From: Sanghuangporus weigelae
Taxonomy: Eukaryota > Basidiomycota > Agaricomycetes > Hymenochaetales > Hymenochaetaceae
Length of the DNA: 64,000 nt
Assembly: GCA_033182465.1 (NCBI GenBank)
Contig: CP137325.1
Location: 2,108,001-2,172,000, forward strand
Reading direction: 5' to 3'
Position numbers and translations under genes: made by a program. Shown here one piece after another: positions 12,180 to 22,946 of the stretch. Under the pieces are notes generated by a model. That model had not been told where the DNA came from and did no database searches. It saw only the letters and a program-made list of their open reading frames with translations. Each line of letters begins with the position of its first letter. Position 1 is the first letter of the stretch.

Positions 12180-12613
12180 TTAGCCATCCACTTCGAATTC
12201 TATGTGCTCGGTAAAGCTCCATTCGGAAAACGTGTTCCAACGCTCCTGCATCTCCTCCCGTGTATATCCATGTCCACTAAACCACCCAAGTATCCTCTCC
12301 ACATTGTCGTTGTCTATGAACGGAATTGGCTTGAAGTCTTCGACCGTTTCTCCATTCGTAAGGGGCTCGGAGTCGAAAACAAGAAAATAGCCTCTGCAGA
12401 ATCCATCTCTCTTCAGAGCCCCAGGGACTTCAATGCTTTTCGGGATAACGATGCCTCTAAGAGAGCCGAGATTATTCTGTTTGGACAAGACGTTAAGGGC
12501 GAAAACTCCGCTCATCTCGTTCGGCTCTTTTATCCGGTCTCCGTAGATTTTTTTCCAAACTCGCTGATTTGGTCATGCGTGAATGTAAACCCACATGATT
12601 TGAATTTAGTCAT
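12180..12613 (-). pseudogene. Small-family copy 2, single frameshift
   Basis: The start MTKFKSCGFTFTHDQ sits after a CAG acceptor as in the other copies. The frame breaks at a run of seven T on the plus strand (12548-12554). One extra base there would join it to the remaining ~125-residue frame, which ends WSFTEHIEFEVDG. The break could be a real mutation or a sequencing error in a homopolymer. The upstream exon also carries an in-frame TAA, which fits a non-coding leader. The central VIPKSIEVPGALKRDGF block is well kept. Confidence 0.6.
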
Positions 12614-13261
12614 CTGGATGCCATTCGTAAGTAAGGGTGTCGTAGAGTCAAAGTAGTAGAGACGCTTACCTTGGGAAGTTTCTTTTACGCAGGATGGAGG
12701 ATAGAAACCGGTCGGTCTCCTGAGTAGCCATATATATACCAACCCGGAGATTGCCACTTGATGAAACGGTACGAAGTGTGAGTAAATAGGAACTTTTTCT
12801 TATCTGTAATTTCAGTTTAGAAATATCCATATTCGTAGGCTCAAAAATATATTTATATGTTAATGGGTTCTCATATCATCCTGTTCTCTGTGATACAGTT
12901 GATCGGATTCGGTGACACATTTGCCATCGTACAGACTATCGGTAAGTGCATAGCTATGGTCTAAGCTGCCTGTATTGATGAGCATCACGAGCTTCAATTG
13001 GTGTTCCTATAAGTACGCTCCTTTTGATTCCTGCTCAGACTTATCTTATCCCTCTACTGCCGTTCACAGAGGAGGAACTTGTAATTCTGGATAAGCATTT
13101 ATCATCGTCTGATTACGTTACACAACGGGAAAAACATTATTGCGGAGTATCTGGCACATGTAAAGTAGATATGAATGGATGGAAATTTAACCCCCGAGTT
13201 CAGGATGAGGGCAACAATTAACCCAAGGAATGATTTCGTCAGTTATAAACCATTCATAGGT

Positions 13262-14010
13262 CATTGTACACGTACAATGCGAGCACCTCCGCAAAAATAA
13301 GGATGAGAACCATCAAAACGAATACCCGTGATTCGCTTGTAAGTCTGCCTCGCCTCCCCGCCGTCGGTCGAGATCTATTCACTTACCCGCAAGTGTCGAC
13401 CTTACTTGTGGCTTCGCATTCACAGAAAACCCATCGCAGCAACCTATTCACTGTTAAGCGGATTTTTACACTTAGCAGCCGAATTTGCTTGCGGGTATAC
13501 CGGCTCTGCAGCAGGACATGCTATTGGTATCTTTGGCGACTTGGTGCTTTGTTTCTGTTAACATTGCTTCGGTCGCACCAGACGTCTCGATAGCATGCAC
13601 GGGCGTACGTATACACCGGCTATTAGGACTGAAACGACCAGCCCGTATATGGTGATAATACCGGACCTGACTACTGGTACGAGGAACTTTTAGGGGGTTC
13701 ATTAGTTTAGCGCCTGTCCAATTTAAGAGACAAAGGGTATGGACGCACCTTCATGATCAACTCCGGTCGGAACGTCCCTAATCCTGCTATCCCAATGCCT
13801 GCTTTTGACGTTCCATAAGCCACGCGAACGGCTACGGAGTTTTTCTTGATCACAGAAAGGTTGACACCGAAGAGGTAAGCACGTACTGCTGAGGGTCATC
13901 TACACGCGTGCAACGTCAGTCAAGGATTTCCTGCACTCATTATCGAAGGTTTATTAGCGAGGCCAAACTGGCGATCGGCGAAGCCAAAGAATGGATATTT
14001 TTTCTTTTGA
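13262..14010 (-). pseudogene. V-ATPase proteolipid relic, unit B, with an inverted piece
   Basis: Minus-strand pieces: about 14000-13970 reads PFFGFAD (family N-terminus). Sequence 13823-13749 reads VAYGTSKAGIGIAGLGTFRP then ELIMK and is followed by a good GTGCGT donor. Sequence 13335-13263 reads RVFVLMVLILIFAEVLALY (fourth helix). The third-helix piece is on the opposite strand: 13442-13540 plus reads TYSLLSGFLHLAAEFACGYT followed by GSAAGHAIGIFGD. In unit A that piece is collinear with the fourth helix, so a block of about 280 bases (roughly 13337-13613) is inverted here. The copy cannot encode a working subunit. Confidence 0.7.
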
Positions 14011-14789
14011 CTTGATTGATCCTTATCGTTTTGTCTCCGACAAAGTCTCCCTACGCGAGGTAGTTCGTAAGGATACTGGGGAGGATCTTTGAGAAACAGC
14101 TACAACCACATACCTTTTTCTTGTATGGATCGGGACGCCTAAACGAGCGTACTTTCTTCACAAACAAAGTCCTAGTTGATGATTACCAGTGCAACTGACC
14201 ACAGTCTTCGTTGGTGAGGGCACTTCGGCCTTGAGGTGCGCAGGAACGGGCACGAACACGGCATGCGAGGACCCGAGAATCCTGCTCAGATGATTCTCTC
14301 TGTCTCCTTCCGTAGTCCCTCGCGGGTCATCTCCTGACGCCGCATGACCAACGAGATACAAGGGTACGCTGAATCCCTGGGTCATTCTGGTGATCGCGTT
14401 GTTTCTAAGTGTACGTGTCGTCCAGTATATTTGTCGTTGTTCTTTCACACCTGGTTCCTCGGCTGCAACAGATAGAGTACAAGGTTCGGGAAAGGTGAGT
14501 TGCACGATGGGCTTAAGAGGGACGAATGTGGTGCCCAGTGTACCTCTAATGCCTAATTCGGACGGTGAAATTGCATCTGGCGGGACCACGATGGGTGATT
14601 TCCCGATGAGTGAGGCGCGTCTTATACGACATGTTGATGTACTGAAGAACCGGTGAAGACCTGACGGATGGTGGTCGCTGTATTCGCGTGAGCATGGTGG
14701 AGGAATTCCTGATGCTTCGGCGATCCGATCCCCGGGTCACGCTTGTAATAAAATGTAACTGTGACTGATGGATTCAAGACGCGCTCGCG
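14011..14789. other. Stretch with one unassigned open frame
   Basis: A minus-strand frame of 143 codons (14158-14589) is open and continues upstream of 14589 without an ATG. It contains SELGIRGTLGTTFVPLKPIV and looks more protein-like than its neighbours, but I do not recognise it and cannot set a start. It may be an exon fragment. Nothing else is visible. Confidence 0.3.
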
Positions 14790-16485
14790 TAATGGACAGG
14801 ACAAAATTCTCGATCTCAATAATTCAAGGTGGTTTGCTTCCGTAGACCCTCGCCACTTCTGCGGAAACAACTGTTTTATCCAAGTAAGAGAGACTTTCAC
14901 ACCCTAAAGATTAGCCTGACTGACGACCATACATATGTACTGCTCACTCGGTGTGCCGAACCGGCAAGGTCGAAGTAGGTTCGTGCAATGCAGAGGGAAG
15001 ATGCGAGCCACCGGGACCATTTTGGATAAATTTCATGAGCAATTTGGAGTTCCGAAGCGTTGAAAACATTAACACTGGGAGCACTAGCTTGGACCATCGT
15101 GGTTCAGCCGGATTGTGGGAGGAGTATGAAAATTCGCTTCTACACAAGTGTAATACAAACGCAGTCTGCCATGCTCTAAATCAGTTATCATATAAGCTAC
15201 ATTGACGGTACGCCAGCTCGGCATTCATCATATGGCCTCAAAATTACCGGGAATGCTCATAGGGTTGTTCTGCTCGTCATCATCGAGTCTAAAGGACTGA
15301 GGCACACAACTCGGCAGACAACTAGTCCATTTGCCATTCTATGGAATAACTTGGCTCCAGGAGGTTTAACAGCGACGCGTGCCTATCTCTATCATGACGA
15401 ATTGGCGCACATTCTCACTGCGGGTAGTCCAATTGGGCGAGCGCTCAGAAACGGTCTTATGCTCGCATGAACGAAATCGCAAGGGAACGCTGGTACTGAA
15501 AGCTATACGGAACGCAGACTAGCATAAAATGCAATGGAACGTATTCGACCACGAGCGAAACGAAATAGAAGGTGCTATTCTTGTCGTGACAAAAGTAAAC
15601 CCTGAGGGTCCTTCGCCATACATCTACCTTGGAGCGGTAGACACAACTCTCTACAAGAATGCGTTCAGGAGACGTACGGGTAACGCTGAGCGACTCCTCG
15701 ATGAAACTGATAGGGCGCCGCACCTCGTATTACTTGACCTACTCTACACCCATTTGCATATGGTCGAAGATGAGAAGATTTTTCGTCAGTGCTTTCGGCA
15801 TATCTTCGAAGGTCAGCAATTATGAAAAAAAAGTATCATATGTCTGAAATGTCGCTATTCAGCTCATTATCGTGTATACAAGCAACGGGAATTCTTCATC
15901 GGGATATTAGTATCGACAATTCGATGGTTCACATGGAGCACGACGGATCGAAGGGAGGTGTTCTGACAGACTGGGATCTTGCAAGTATACTTGTGTCCGA
16001 AAAATAAGACTACACAGGGATACGTACCGGATCTCGAGCCTTTCTGGCACACGATCTTTTCAATCCCGAAACCCCAAAGCATATTCTGCGTTTTGATTAG
16101 GAGTCGTTTCTTTATTACCTCATGTGGGTCGTCTTCGTCATTATTGATGAAGAATACATGAACGCAGAGACGAAAATAATTCAAAATGAATCCAAAATAA
16201 CGGCAAAGATGAAAGGGTTAGGGATGGCGAAATGGCCGAAATTGGCAGACAAGGAGCTCTGGAGGGAGAAGGGATATGCCATGTCAAGGTTGCGCAAGGA
16301 TGCGTCTCCCCGAAGCGTGTACGAATTTCACTCCACGTTTTTGGCGTGGATCAATCCAATCTGGGATCTCTTCATACAAGACTACCACGCGAAAACGGTT
16401 AACGAGTCAGTGTTTTACCGAAACCTTCAGCAAGCTTCTGACGTACGAAGTCCGTTGTGACATATTGGACAGTGAACTGAACTAG
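14790..16485 (+). pseudogene. FunK1 kinase copy C, decayed
   Basis: Aligns with copies A and B from the WFASVDPRHF segment (about 14831) to the RCDILDSELN end at 16485. Lesions visible: no AG acceptor after the first intron, TGA near 15204, loss of about 60 bases in the N-terminal lobe around 15230, TAG near 15519, TAA at 16006 just after the kinase core, and a TAG replacing the Trp of FDWES near 16100. The catalytic loop still reads HRDISIDNSM. The 51 bp intron (15812-15862) is retained. This copy is not expected to make a kinase. Confidence 0.75.
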
Positions 16486-17639
16486 TCAGTAATGGAGCAT
16501 AGCTGAACAGCATGCGGAGAGCGGGAAGGCAGCTCGCTACGCGACCAAACCATGTTGCGTGTTTAATACTGGGGACCGAGAACTCTACTTCGAGAAAAGT
16601 ATGTCCAGGAGGGAGTGAAGAGACAGAAAGCGTCACGGTTTTTTGCCCATGTTTCCCATGTTTAGACTAGAAAGAAGGCACTAGTCTTGCAGCTTGATCA
16701 CCGATGCCGAGAAGTTTCCGACGTCAAGGGACAAGACAAGTGACGCTGACCACGAACAGTTTAGGACCGTGCGTGGAAAAGGACGTCAAAGTGATATAGT
16801 ATGCATCGTATCGGCAAGCTAAGACGTCTAGAGAGAGGGAAATTGCGGTAGCCAAAGACTTGGCCTTGGTTCTGACCAAATTCTTCGACTGATAAGTGGC
16901 GAGATCAGATAAAACCACAATTTCGTTATGTGAAGTTGGAGATGTACGATGAAATTTAGTCTGCTTACCATTTTCGCTAGTCACATTATGCTTTGTGTCA
17001 TTTCAGTATGCACTTTCTCATACCATATCTTGATGTTTTGGACTCCGATCGATTCAGAAGAAGAGCAGGTGGATCTGCGATCGGAATTGTAGTCGATACT
17101 TCCAGATGAACCATTAAGATGGAATGCATTGCATAGAAGTCCAAGATGCTCGAATGATCGCTGACGCAGCAGTTTCACCTCATTCGAGGCTCCTGAAGAA
17201 TGGAGGGTGTGCCACTTGAATCATAGAAACTTATAATATTATCTGTCCGATCTCCGAGTTTTGTTGACACGGTACAAGCATGCTTTTTATTCTTCATCAC
17301 TTCCTGGCCTCTGCTGATCTCGACCACTTGAATTCAAACAGAGTGAGCCGATCTCCATCGGGGAGACGGAAATACCTTCGACCAGCACCATATGTCTGCT
17401 ATGAAGCCAACAGCTTCTACGAAAAGAAACGATACTTTAAATGCGGCTGTGCATTCCAGTAATTCTGAGCCTGCGTGGAAGACACACTTCAAATGAGTAT
17501 TGCAAGGAATCACGTTCATGCTGGAGAAGCAATTATGGAGATTTTTCGGTTAATACTTCTGGATGTTCCTTGTTGCCACCAACCCTAAGGAGGACTAGAA
17601 AGCTATAACGAGCAGATCCTCTGAACAAATGGACCGTAC
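16486..17639. other. Degenerate spacer of tandem unit C
   Basis: Counterpart of 4995-6532 with the charged relic (EKYVQEGVKRQK near 16600-16630) and the shared gtcacatt text near 16980. Sequence 17536-17570 resembles 6367-6400, just before the small-family gene. No gene was found. Confidence 0.4.
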
Positions 17640-17720
17640 ACTTTTTCAAGGCCTTTTCATCTCAGCAAGGAAGCAAGGTCGCTGGTCTGCCGCTTGGATT
17701 TCAGTATTTACCCTCAGTAA

Positions 17721-17725
17721 AGCTC
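17721..17725. other. Target-site duplication, left
   Basis: agctc flanks the left LTR and is repeated at 23506-23510. Five bases is the usual size for copia integrases. Confidence 0.75.
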
Positions 17726-17775
17726 TTTTAGCGAGGAGACGAGCACGCAAAATAATACTAAAACAAATGTATTCT

Positions 17776-17805
17776 CAGATGGATTGCGAGCGGCGCAATC
17801 GTCTG
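17776..17805. repeat. LTR hairpin repeat 1
   Basis: A 30-base imperfect palindrome whose arms CAGATGGATTGCG and CGCAATCGTCTG pair around a short loop. It recurs within the second hairpin 113 bases on, and again at 23008-23037 in the other LTR. Confidence 0.7.
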
Positions 17806-17888
17806 CGTAACATACCTAAAACAAATGTATTCTACCAGAGAACGTATGTAAATAAAGTACAGAACAAAAGTGAAAAAGGTTCGAAGCT

Positions 17889-17928
17889 CACCTCAGATGG
17901 ATTGCGAGCGGCGCAATCGTCTGAGGTG
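17889..17928. repeat. LTR hairpin repeat 2, longer stem
   Basis: The same 30-base core as repeat 1, extended on both sides so that CACCTCAGATGG pairs with the matching right arm ending CTGAGGTG. The copy in the other LTR is 23121-23160. Possible roles are transcription termination, RNA packaging or dimerisation. None is demonstrated. Confidence 0.7.
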
Positions 17929-18273
17929 TTGCTGAGTGAAATACAACAGTTTTATACTACAGTAAAATGGGGTTTTCATGGGAATGAATGGTTTCGAACA
18001 CCAAGCATAAAAGAGACACATGAATGAATACAAAACGAAACTGGGGGTAACAAACTCCCCAAGAAATGATCACAAAGAAAGGGTAAACATAGAAGCAACA
18101 AAGATAAACTCGGGCGAGGCATTCGGCCACGAGCGGTGTCCAATACAGAAAGAGAATGCCTCGTGCCCTCGCAACAAAGGCGGTGAGTCCGTAACCTCGG
18201 TGGTTCCTGCCGATCCAAGGTAAATCATATCCCGGGCATCCCCCAGGATACTTCGCCGGATTGTACTCCAACA

Positions 18274-18282
18274 CTCCCCCTC
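18274..18282 (-). promoter_or_regulatory. Polypurine tract of the copia element
   Basis: GAGGGGGAG lies immediately before the 3' LTR in element sense, the expected primer for plus-strand DNA synthesis. It shares bases with the gag-pol stop codon (18281-18283). Confidence 0.75.
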
Positions 18283-21200
18283 AATCCGAGCGAAGTCCAA
18301 GACGGTTCGCGAAGTGTTTGATCTTGAAGGATGGGAGCGCTTTCGTGAGTGCATCGGCGACCATGTCCCCCGTAGGACAGTAGACAACTCGGATAGAGCC
18401 TCGTTCGACTATCCAACGAATAAAATGATACCTTATATCAATATGTTTTGTTCTTGCATGGTACTGGTGGTCTTTTGTGAGTGCAATGGCCGATTGGTTG
18501 TCCAAAAGGAGTGGGGTCGGTTCGACGAATGGTTCGAAGATCTGTGAGATGAGTTGCCAGAGCCAAAGTGCTTCCTTGGCTGCATGAGTTGCAGCCACGT
18601 ACTCGCTTTCAGTGGTTGACAACGAGACTATCTCCTGTTTCTTCGAGTACCAAGAAACGGCCCCTCCTCCTATGAGAAAAGCATTGCCAGAAATCGCCCT
18701 GCGATCTTCTTGCATGCTTCCATCGGCGTCAGAGAAACCCACCAGGCCATTATCTTCGACACTGTCGAATCCATAGTAGAGTCGAAGGTCCTTAGTTCTC
18801 TTGAGGTACTGGAAAACGCGCTGAACGGCTTTCCAGTGAGCCATTCCAGGATTGAGCGAGAAACGAGAGAGAAGAGTCACAGCGAAGGCAATATCCGGCC
18901 TAGTACCCATGGCAGCGTACATAAGGGAGCCCAGGGCCTCCCTGTACGGTATGTGACGCATCTCAGCAATTTCTTGAGCGGTCTGAGGCGACTGTGACGA
19001 GTCGAGCTTGACATTAGGGTCCATTGGCGAGGTAAGATCTCTTGCATTTTCCAGTCCGTAGCGACGTAGTACGGAATTAATGTAGGTAGTCTGAGAGAGA
19101 GAGAGAGTACGAAGCTCGCGATCTCGCTTGATTTGGATTCCAAGGAGCCAGTGGATAGGGCCCAAGTCAGTAATCTCGACGTACTTTGAAAAGTCGGATT
19201 TAAACTTGTCGATCAGCGCGGATCGACTTGCCGCTAAGGTACAGTCATCAACGGACACGGCCACGACAATCAGATCCGGTGGTAAGTGACGGAAATAAAT
19301 GGCTTGGTCGACGTCACATCGGCTAAACCCGAGACGATCGACCATGATTGATGTAAATTTCTGATACCATCTTCGTCCTGACTGCTTTAGTCCGTACAGC
19401 GTCTTCCTCAGCTTTAGCACCCTCTCCTCTGTTCCTATTGGTTTGTACCCTGGAGGATGGTGCATGTACACCACTTCGTTCTCCTCCAACTCTCCATTTA
19501 GGTAGGCGCTCTTTACATCAATTTGTTCGAGCTCGAGATCTAATCGTGCCGATATAGCCAGGATCGTGCGGATGGACGCGAGTTTTGCAACAGGGGCATA
19601 TGTGTCGAAGTAGTCGATGCCCTCGACCTGGCTGAATCCTTGGGCGACTAGCCTGGCTTTCCTGCGAACAATACTGCCAGCTGAGTCCCTCTTGACCTTA
19701 AATACCCACTTCGAACCAACGATATTGGCCCCTTTAGGGGCTTCTGCCAATTCCCAGGTACCTGCTGCGCGAAGCGCAGCCAGTTCCTCCTGAATGGCTT
19801 TCTCCCATTCGCTCCATTCAGGCAGCCGGCGCGCCTCCTGGAGATTTCTCGGCTCTAGTCCCTCTTCCTCACTCGTGATGCCTGCGAAGTCATATTCTTC
19901 GTCATAGTCATCCCACACCCCCGCAACTGTGTCATCCTCTTCCACGACGGTTCTCATGCCCTTCGGAATGATTCCGTCTCTCTTCCACTGTGTTTGCGTG
20001 CCCTCTCCAGCGGTGAGTCTCTTTACATATGCTGATGGAGCTTTTGTGCGACCTGACCTCCTCAATGACGCAGAGTTGTCAGTGATCGTACGAGCAGCTT
20101 GCCCTTGTGAGGACATTCCTGTTCCCTGATCTCCAGGACCAGGTGAGTCATCGCGGGGCTCAGGAGACTCAGTCTCAAATGTTTGGGGCTGGGTTACGAC
20201 CATGGGAGCGGAAGGTTCTACTGCCGGGGTCGGAGATTTGGAAGTGCTGCGGGACGAAATTTGACTTATAGGGGTAGCTGTCGGATCGCTCAGTACACTG
20301 TCATCCATTCCAACATCCATCTCCTCCCCCTCGAGCCGATCAGCATTTGTCCTGGGTGAGAAGTAAACGCTTCGTTCCACGCTGATCGATTTTGTTTGGG
20401 GCCAATAGATTCTTTGGCCATTCGACGAATCGTCGAATCCAAGCCAACGCCCCTCTTTCGCCCGTACTGCCAGTTTTGATTGTGTTGGGTCGTGTACCCA
20501 ACACTTTGTTCCGAATTCCCTAATCTTTGCTATGTTCGGCTTTTCGTTCGTAAGTGCCTCCCAGGGAGTCTTATCGCCCAGGGCTTTCGTGGGAAGCCTG
20601 TTCTTCAGATAAACGGCATGTCTAGCCGCTTCAGCCCAGAGGAATTTGGGCAGTTGACTAGCGTGCAACATTGCTCGGACACGTTCAAGTAAGGTTCGGT
20701 TCAGTCGCTCCGCGACTCCATTGTGTTCTGGGGTATCATGGACGGTGAGTTTCTGCTGTATTCCTTTATTGTTCATGTAATTGACAAATTCATTGCCCGT
20801 AAACTCGCCGCCCCTATCGGAGTGGAATACTTGTATCTTGGTCCCATGCTGGGTGTTTACCCAGGCCTCGAACTTCTTGAATGCGTCGGGTACGTCCGAT
20901 TTTCTTCTCAACAAGTATATTTTACTTATTCTCGTTGCATCATCCGTGAAGGAAACAAAGTAATGGCGGCCACCCAGTGAGCGAGTTGGCGATGGTCCCC
21001 ATACATCCGAATAGATTTCCGAACCAAAGTCCCTAGCTCTAGGACTCAATTTTGCCTTTGCAATAGGACTACGTGTCGCCTTGCCATACAAGCAGCTCTC
21101 GCAGAAGGCTCCCGAGAGATCGGACGGTACGAGGCGAACACCAGTGACAAGACCTTTCATGACTATTTCCTCAGCCGTGCGAGGCGAAATGTGGCCCATG

Positions 21201-22885
21201 CGGGCATGGAGATCCATGGCCGTCATGCCATCCTCAGTAAGATTTATTTCGTCCTTCAGGTCGGTTTCGACTGATTCTGAGATGAACTTGTATAGCCCTT
21301 TTGGAGAGCGTGCAATTTCACCGATTTGGGCACCAAGAGGGTCGAAAATGCGGCATTTGCCCCCACCAAATCTCATTTCATGTCCGGCTTTGTCCAGCTC
21401 GCCGACAGAAATCAAAGTATATTGGATCTCAGGAGAGTACAGTACGTTCGTGAGTACCATTTGCGATGAGCCATTCGGAAGTGGCATCGCCAAATTTCCC
21501 TGTCCAGTCGCATGGAACACATGCCTATTTGCGGCATACAGAGCCCTCGACGGGATGTCCTCGTACTTTGTCAGGTCACCGCGGTAAGGGGTAATGTGTC
21601 TCGTCGATCCTGAATCGAAAATCACTCTTCTTCCTTTGGGTTCGCGATCTGGGTGGATCATGACAACTTTGGCCTCCTCACGATCAGACTCATCCTGCTC
21701 AGATTCGTCGTCAGAGCACCACAGGGGTTCCTCTTGCAAACCTTCATCTGGTTCGAAGACATCCGCCAGTAAGTCCCAGTCATGCGTTTCGAAGATTTCT
21801 ACATCAGGAGTTCCTGCTTGACTTTCTCGAGATGACTCAGTGCTCTTCATAGGTGGGTCGTCCTCTTCATCATCAGACCAATCCCAGGCGGCATTGACGC
21901 AGTCCCATACGCCATCCGAGTCTGAGTCATATGCGACATTTGCGGAATCATTCGGCTTGTATTGCTGGCCGCCACCTTGCTTCGGAAAGCCGCCCTTGTT
22001 CTTGGGGCACTTCCGTTTGAAGTGTCCAGCCTGGCCGCACGTCCAACAGAGCTTTGGCTCTTGAGGTGTGTACTTAACATTCCGTTTGGGCGATTTGAAG
22101 TGGTTGACAGCTAGAGCTTCGTCTCTGGGCTGTTTTCCGAGCTTGGCTGACCTTTCACCTCTTTTGTTCCGCTTTTGACGCTCTGCCTCATCTACAATGA
22201 TGTGGATGAGGACTTCGGGATCAACATACTTCGCGCTCTCGAGTTGATCTGGAGTAGGCGGAGTTTGGCTGAGAAGCAACAAGTTACGAGATGCAATTTC
22301 GGCGGAAGTTAGTTGGGAGGACGCGAAGTTCGCCAAAAAACGAGGTAAGCAGGAAATAATCGTGCTTCGATAGTCCGAGTCTGATATCGTAACTCCAGAC
22401 TGCGCAAGCGTCTCGCGCTTCGTGCGCAAGTCATTCAAGTATTCACGAACATCCGCCCCTTCGGGCATCTTGGACTCTAGAAACTCCCCTCGAAGGGAAG
22501 TCTGCGCGTACACGGACTTCTGGGTGAACTCGCGGACAACTGCGGACCATTTCTCTGCGCACGTATCGTAACGAGTCAAGCTGACCAGAACGGAGTCCGG
22601 AACTCTCTGAGAGAGTAAGTACAACGACACATCTTCGTTCTTTGTCCACTCCTCTAACCGATCTTGAAAGTCAAGATTGGGATTAGGATCCCCAGCAGCT
22701 ATCGCGGCCGCTACTGCCGTGTTCGGTGCCAACTCGGGGCGAACCTTCGTACCATCGAAGTGCCCCCATTTTCCCTTTGCCTTCGCGGCTAGCTGGAAAC
22801 GCAACGAATACAATAGCCAATTCTTCCCACTGGTCTCGAGAGTGGGAACCGAGGTCGGTAGAGTGTCGTGTGATTGGGTGGACAT
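18281..22885 (-). CDS. Copia gag-pol polyprotein, 1534 residues, intact
   Basis: One uninterrupted frame. Gag occupies roughly residues 1-275. A CCHC zinc knuckle (CWTCGQAGHFKRKC) lies near 280. The aspartic protease motif DSGST is near 424. The integrase zinc region (H-x-x-x-H ... C-x-x-C) is near 560-600, and the integrase core has Asp in DVWGP (~627), Asp in HSDRGGEF (~689) and Glu in HNGVAERLNR (~726). The reverse transcriptase has DVKSAYLNG (~1125) and SVDD (~1211, where YVDD is common). RNase H has DADGSM (~1387) and STTESEY (~1425). No frameshift separates gag from pol, so a Gag:Pol ratio would have to be set in some other way. The product would be processed in virus-like particles in the cytoplasm. 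Confidence 0.93.
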   Translation of the reverse strand: MSTQSHDTLPTSVPTLETSGKNWLLYSLRFQLAAKAKGKWGHFDGTKVRPELAPNTAVAAAIAAGDPNPNLDFQDRLEEWTKNEDVSLYLLSQRVPDSVLVSLTRYDTCAEKWSAVVREFTQKSVYAQTSLRGEFLESKMPEGADVREYLNDLRTKRETLAQSGVTISDSDYRSTIISCLPRFLANFASSQLTSAEIASRNLLLLSQTPPTPDQLESAKYVDPEVLIHIIVDEAERQKRNKRGERSAKLGKQPRDEALAVNHFKSPKRNVKYTPQEPKLCWTCGQAGHFKRKCPKNKGGFPKQGGGQQYKPNDSANVAYDSDSDGVWDCVNAAWDWSDDEEDDPPMKSTESSRESQAGTPDVEIFETHDWDLLADVFEPDEGLQEEPLWCSDDESEQDESDREEAKVVMIHPDREPKGRRVIFDSGSTRHITPYRGDLTKYEDIPSRALYAANRHVFHATGQGNLAMPLPNGSSQMVLTNVLYSPEIQYTLISVGELDKAGHEMRFGGGKCRIFDPLGAQIGEIARSPKGLYKFISESVETDLKDEINLTEDGMTAMDLHARMGHISPRTAEEIVMKGLVTGVRLVPSDLSGAFCESCLYGKATRSPIAKAKLSPRARDFGSEIYSDVWGPSPTRSLGGRHYFVSFTDDATRISKIYLLRRKSDVPDAFKKFEAWVNTQHGTKIQVFHSDRGGEFTGNEFVNYMNNKGIQQKLTVHDTPEHNGVAERLNRTLLERVRAMLHASQLPKFLWAEAARHAVYLKNRLPTKALGDKTPWEALTNEKPNIAKIREFGTKCWVHDPTQSKLAVRAKEGRWLGFDDSSNGQRIYWPQTKSISVERSVYFSPRTNADRLEGEEMDVGMDDSVLSDPTATPISQISSRSTSKSPTPAVEPSAPMVVTQPQTFETESPEPRDDSPGPGDQGTGMSSQGQAARTITDNSASLRRSGRTKAPSAYVKRLTAGEGTQTQWKRDGIIPKGMRTVVEEDDTVAGVWDDYDEEYDFAGITSEEEGLEPRNLQEARRLPEWSEWEKAIQEELAALRAAGTWELAEAPKGANIVGSKWVFKVKRDSAGSIVRRKARLVAQGFSQVEGIDYFDTYAPVAKLASIRTILAISARLDLELEQIDVKSAYLNGELEENEVVYMHHPPGYKPIGTEERVLKLRKTLYGLKQSGRRWYQKFTSIMVDRLGFSRCDVDQAIYFRHLPPDLIVVAVSVDDCTLAASRSALIDKFKSDFSKYVEITDLGPIHWLLGIQIKRDRELRTLSLSQTTYINSVLRRYGLENARDLTSPMDPNVKLDSSQSPQTAQEIAEMRHIPYREALGSLMYAAMGTRPDIAFAVTLLSRFSLNPGMAHWKAVQRVFQYLKRTKDLRLYYGFDSVEDNGLVGFSDADGSMQEDRRAISGNAFLIGGGAVSWYSKKQEIVSLSTTESEYVAATHAAKEALWLWQLISQIFEPFVEPTPLLLDNQSAIALTKDHQYHARTKHIDIRYHFIRWIVERGSIRVVYCPTGDMVADALTKALPSFKIKHFANRLGLRSD

Positions 22886-22946
22886 TGAGATACTCGCTTT
22901 ACAGTTTCAGGGGAAACTTTTCGATTTGAACGCAGCTAGGTAGCAA

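Larger units (their letters stand above)
17726..18273 (-). repeat. 3' LTR (548 bp)
   Basis: Begins TGTTGGAG and ends CGCTAAAA in element sense, so only the 5' edge has the classic TG. It appears identical to the other LTR: all translated frames match along the full length. It contains two hairpin-forming repeats (17776-17805 and 17889-17928). Confidence 0.9.

Noticed and set aside
14158-14589. 143-codon minus-strand frame considered as a gene
   Set aside because: No ATG and no family match. Kept only as a note in the intergenic entry.
17776-17928. Repeated palindromes that might suggest a CRISPR array
   Set aside because: There are only two units per LTR, no regular spacers, and the same pair occurs in both LTRs of a eukaryotic retrotransposon.
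18700-22900. Many plus-strand frames opposite the copia gag-pol
   Set aside because: They are shadows of a long biased coding strand and carry no domain wording.
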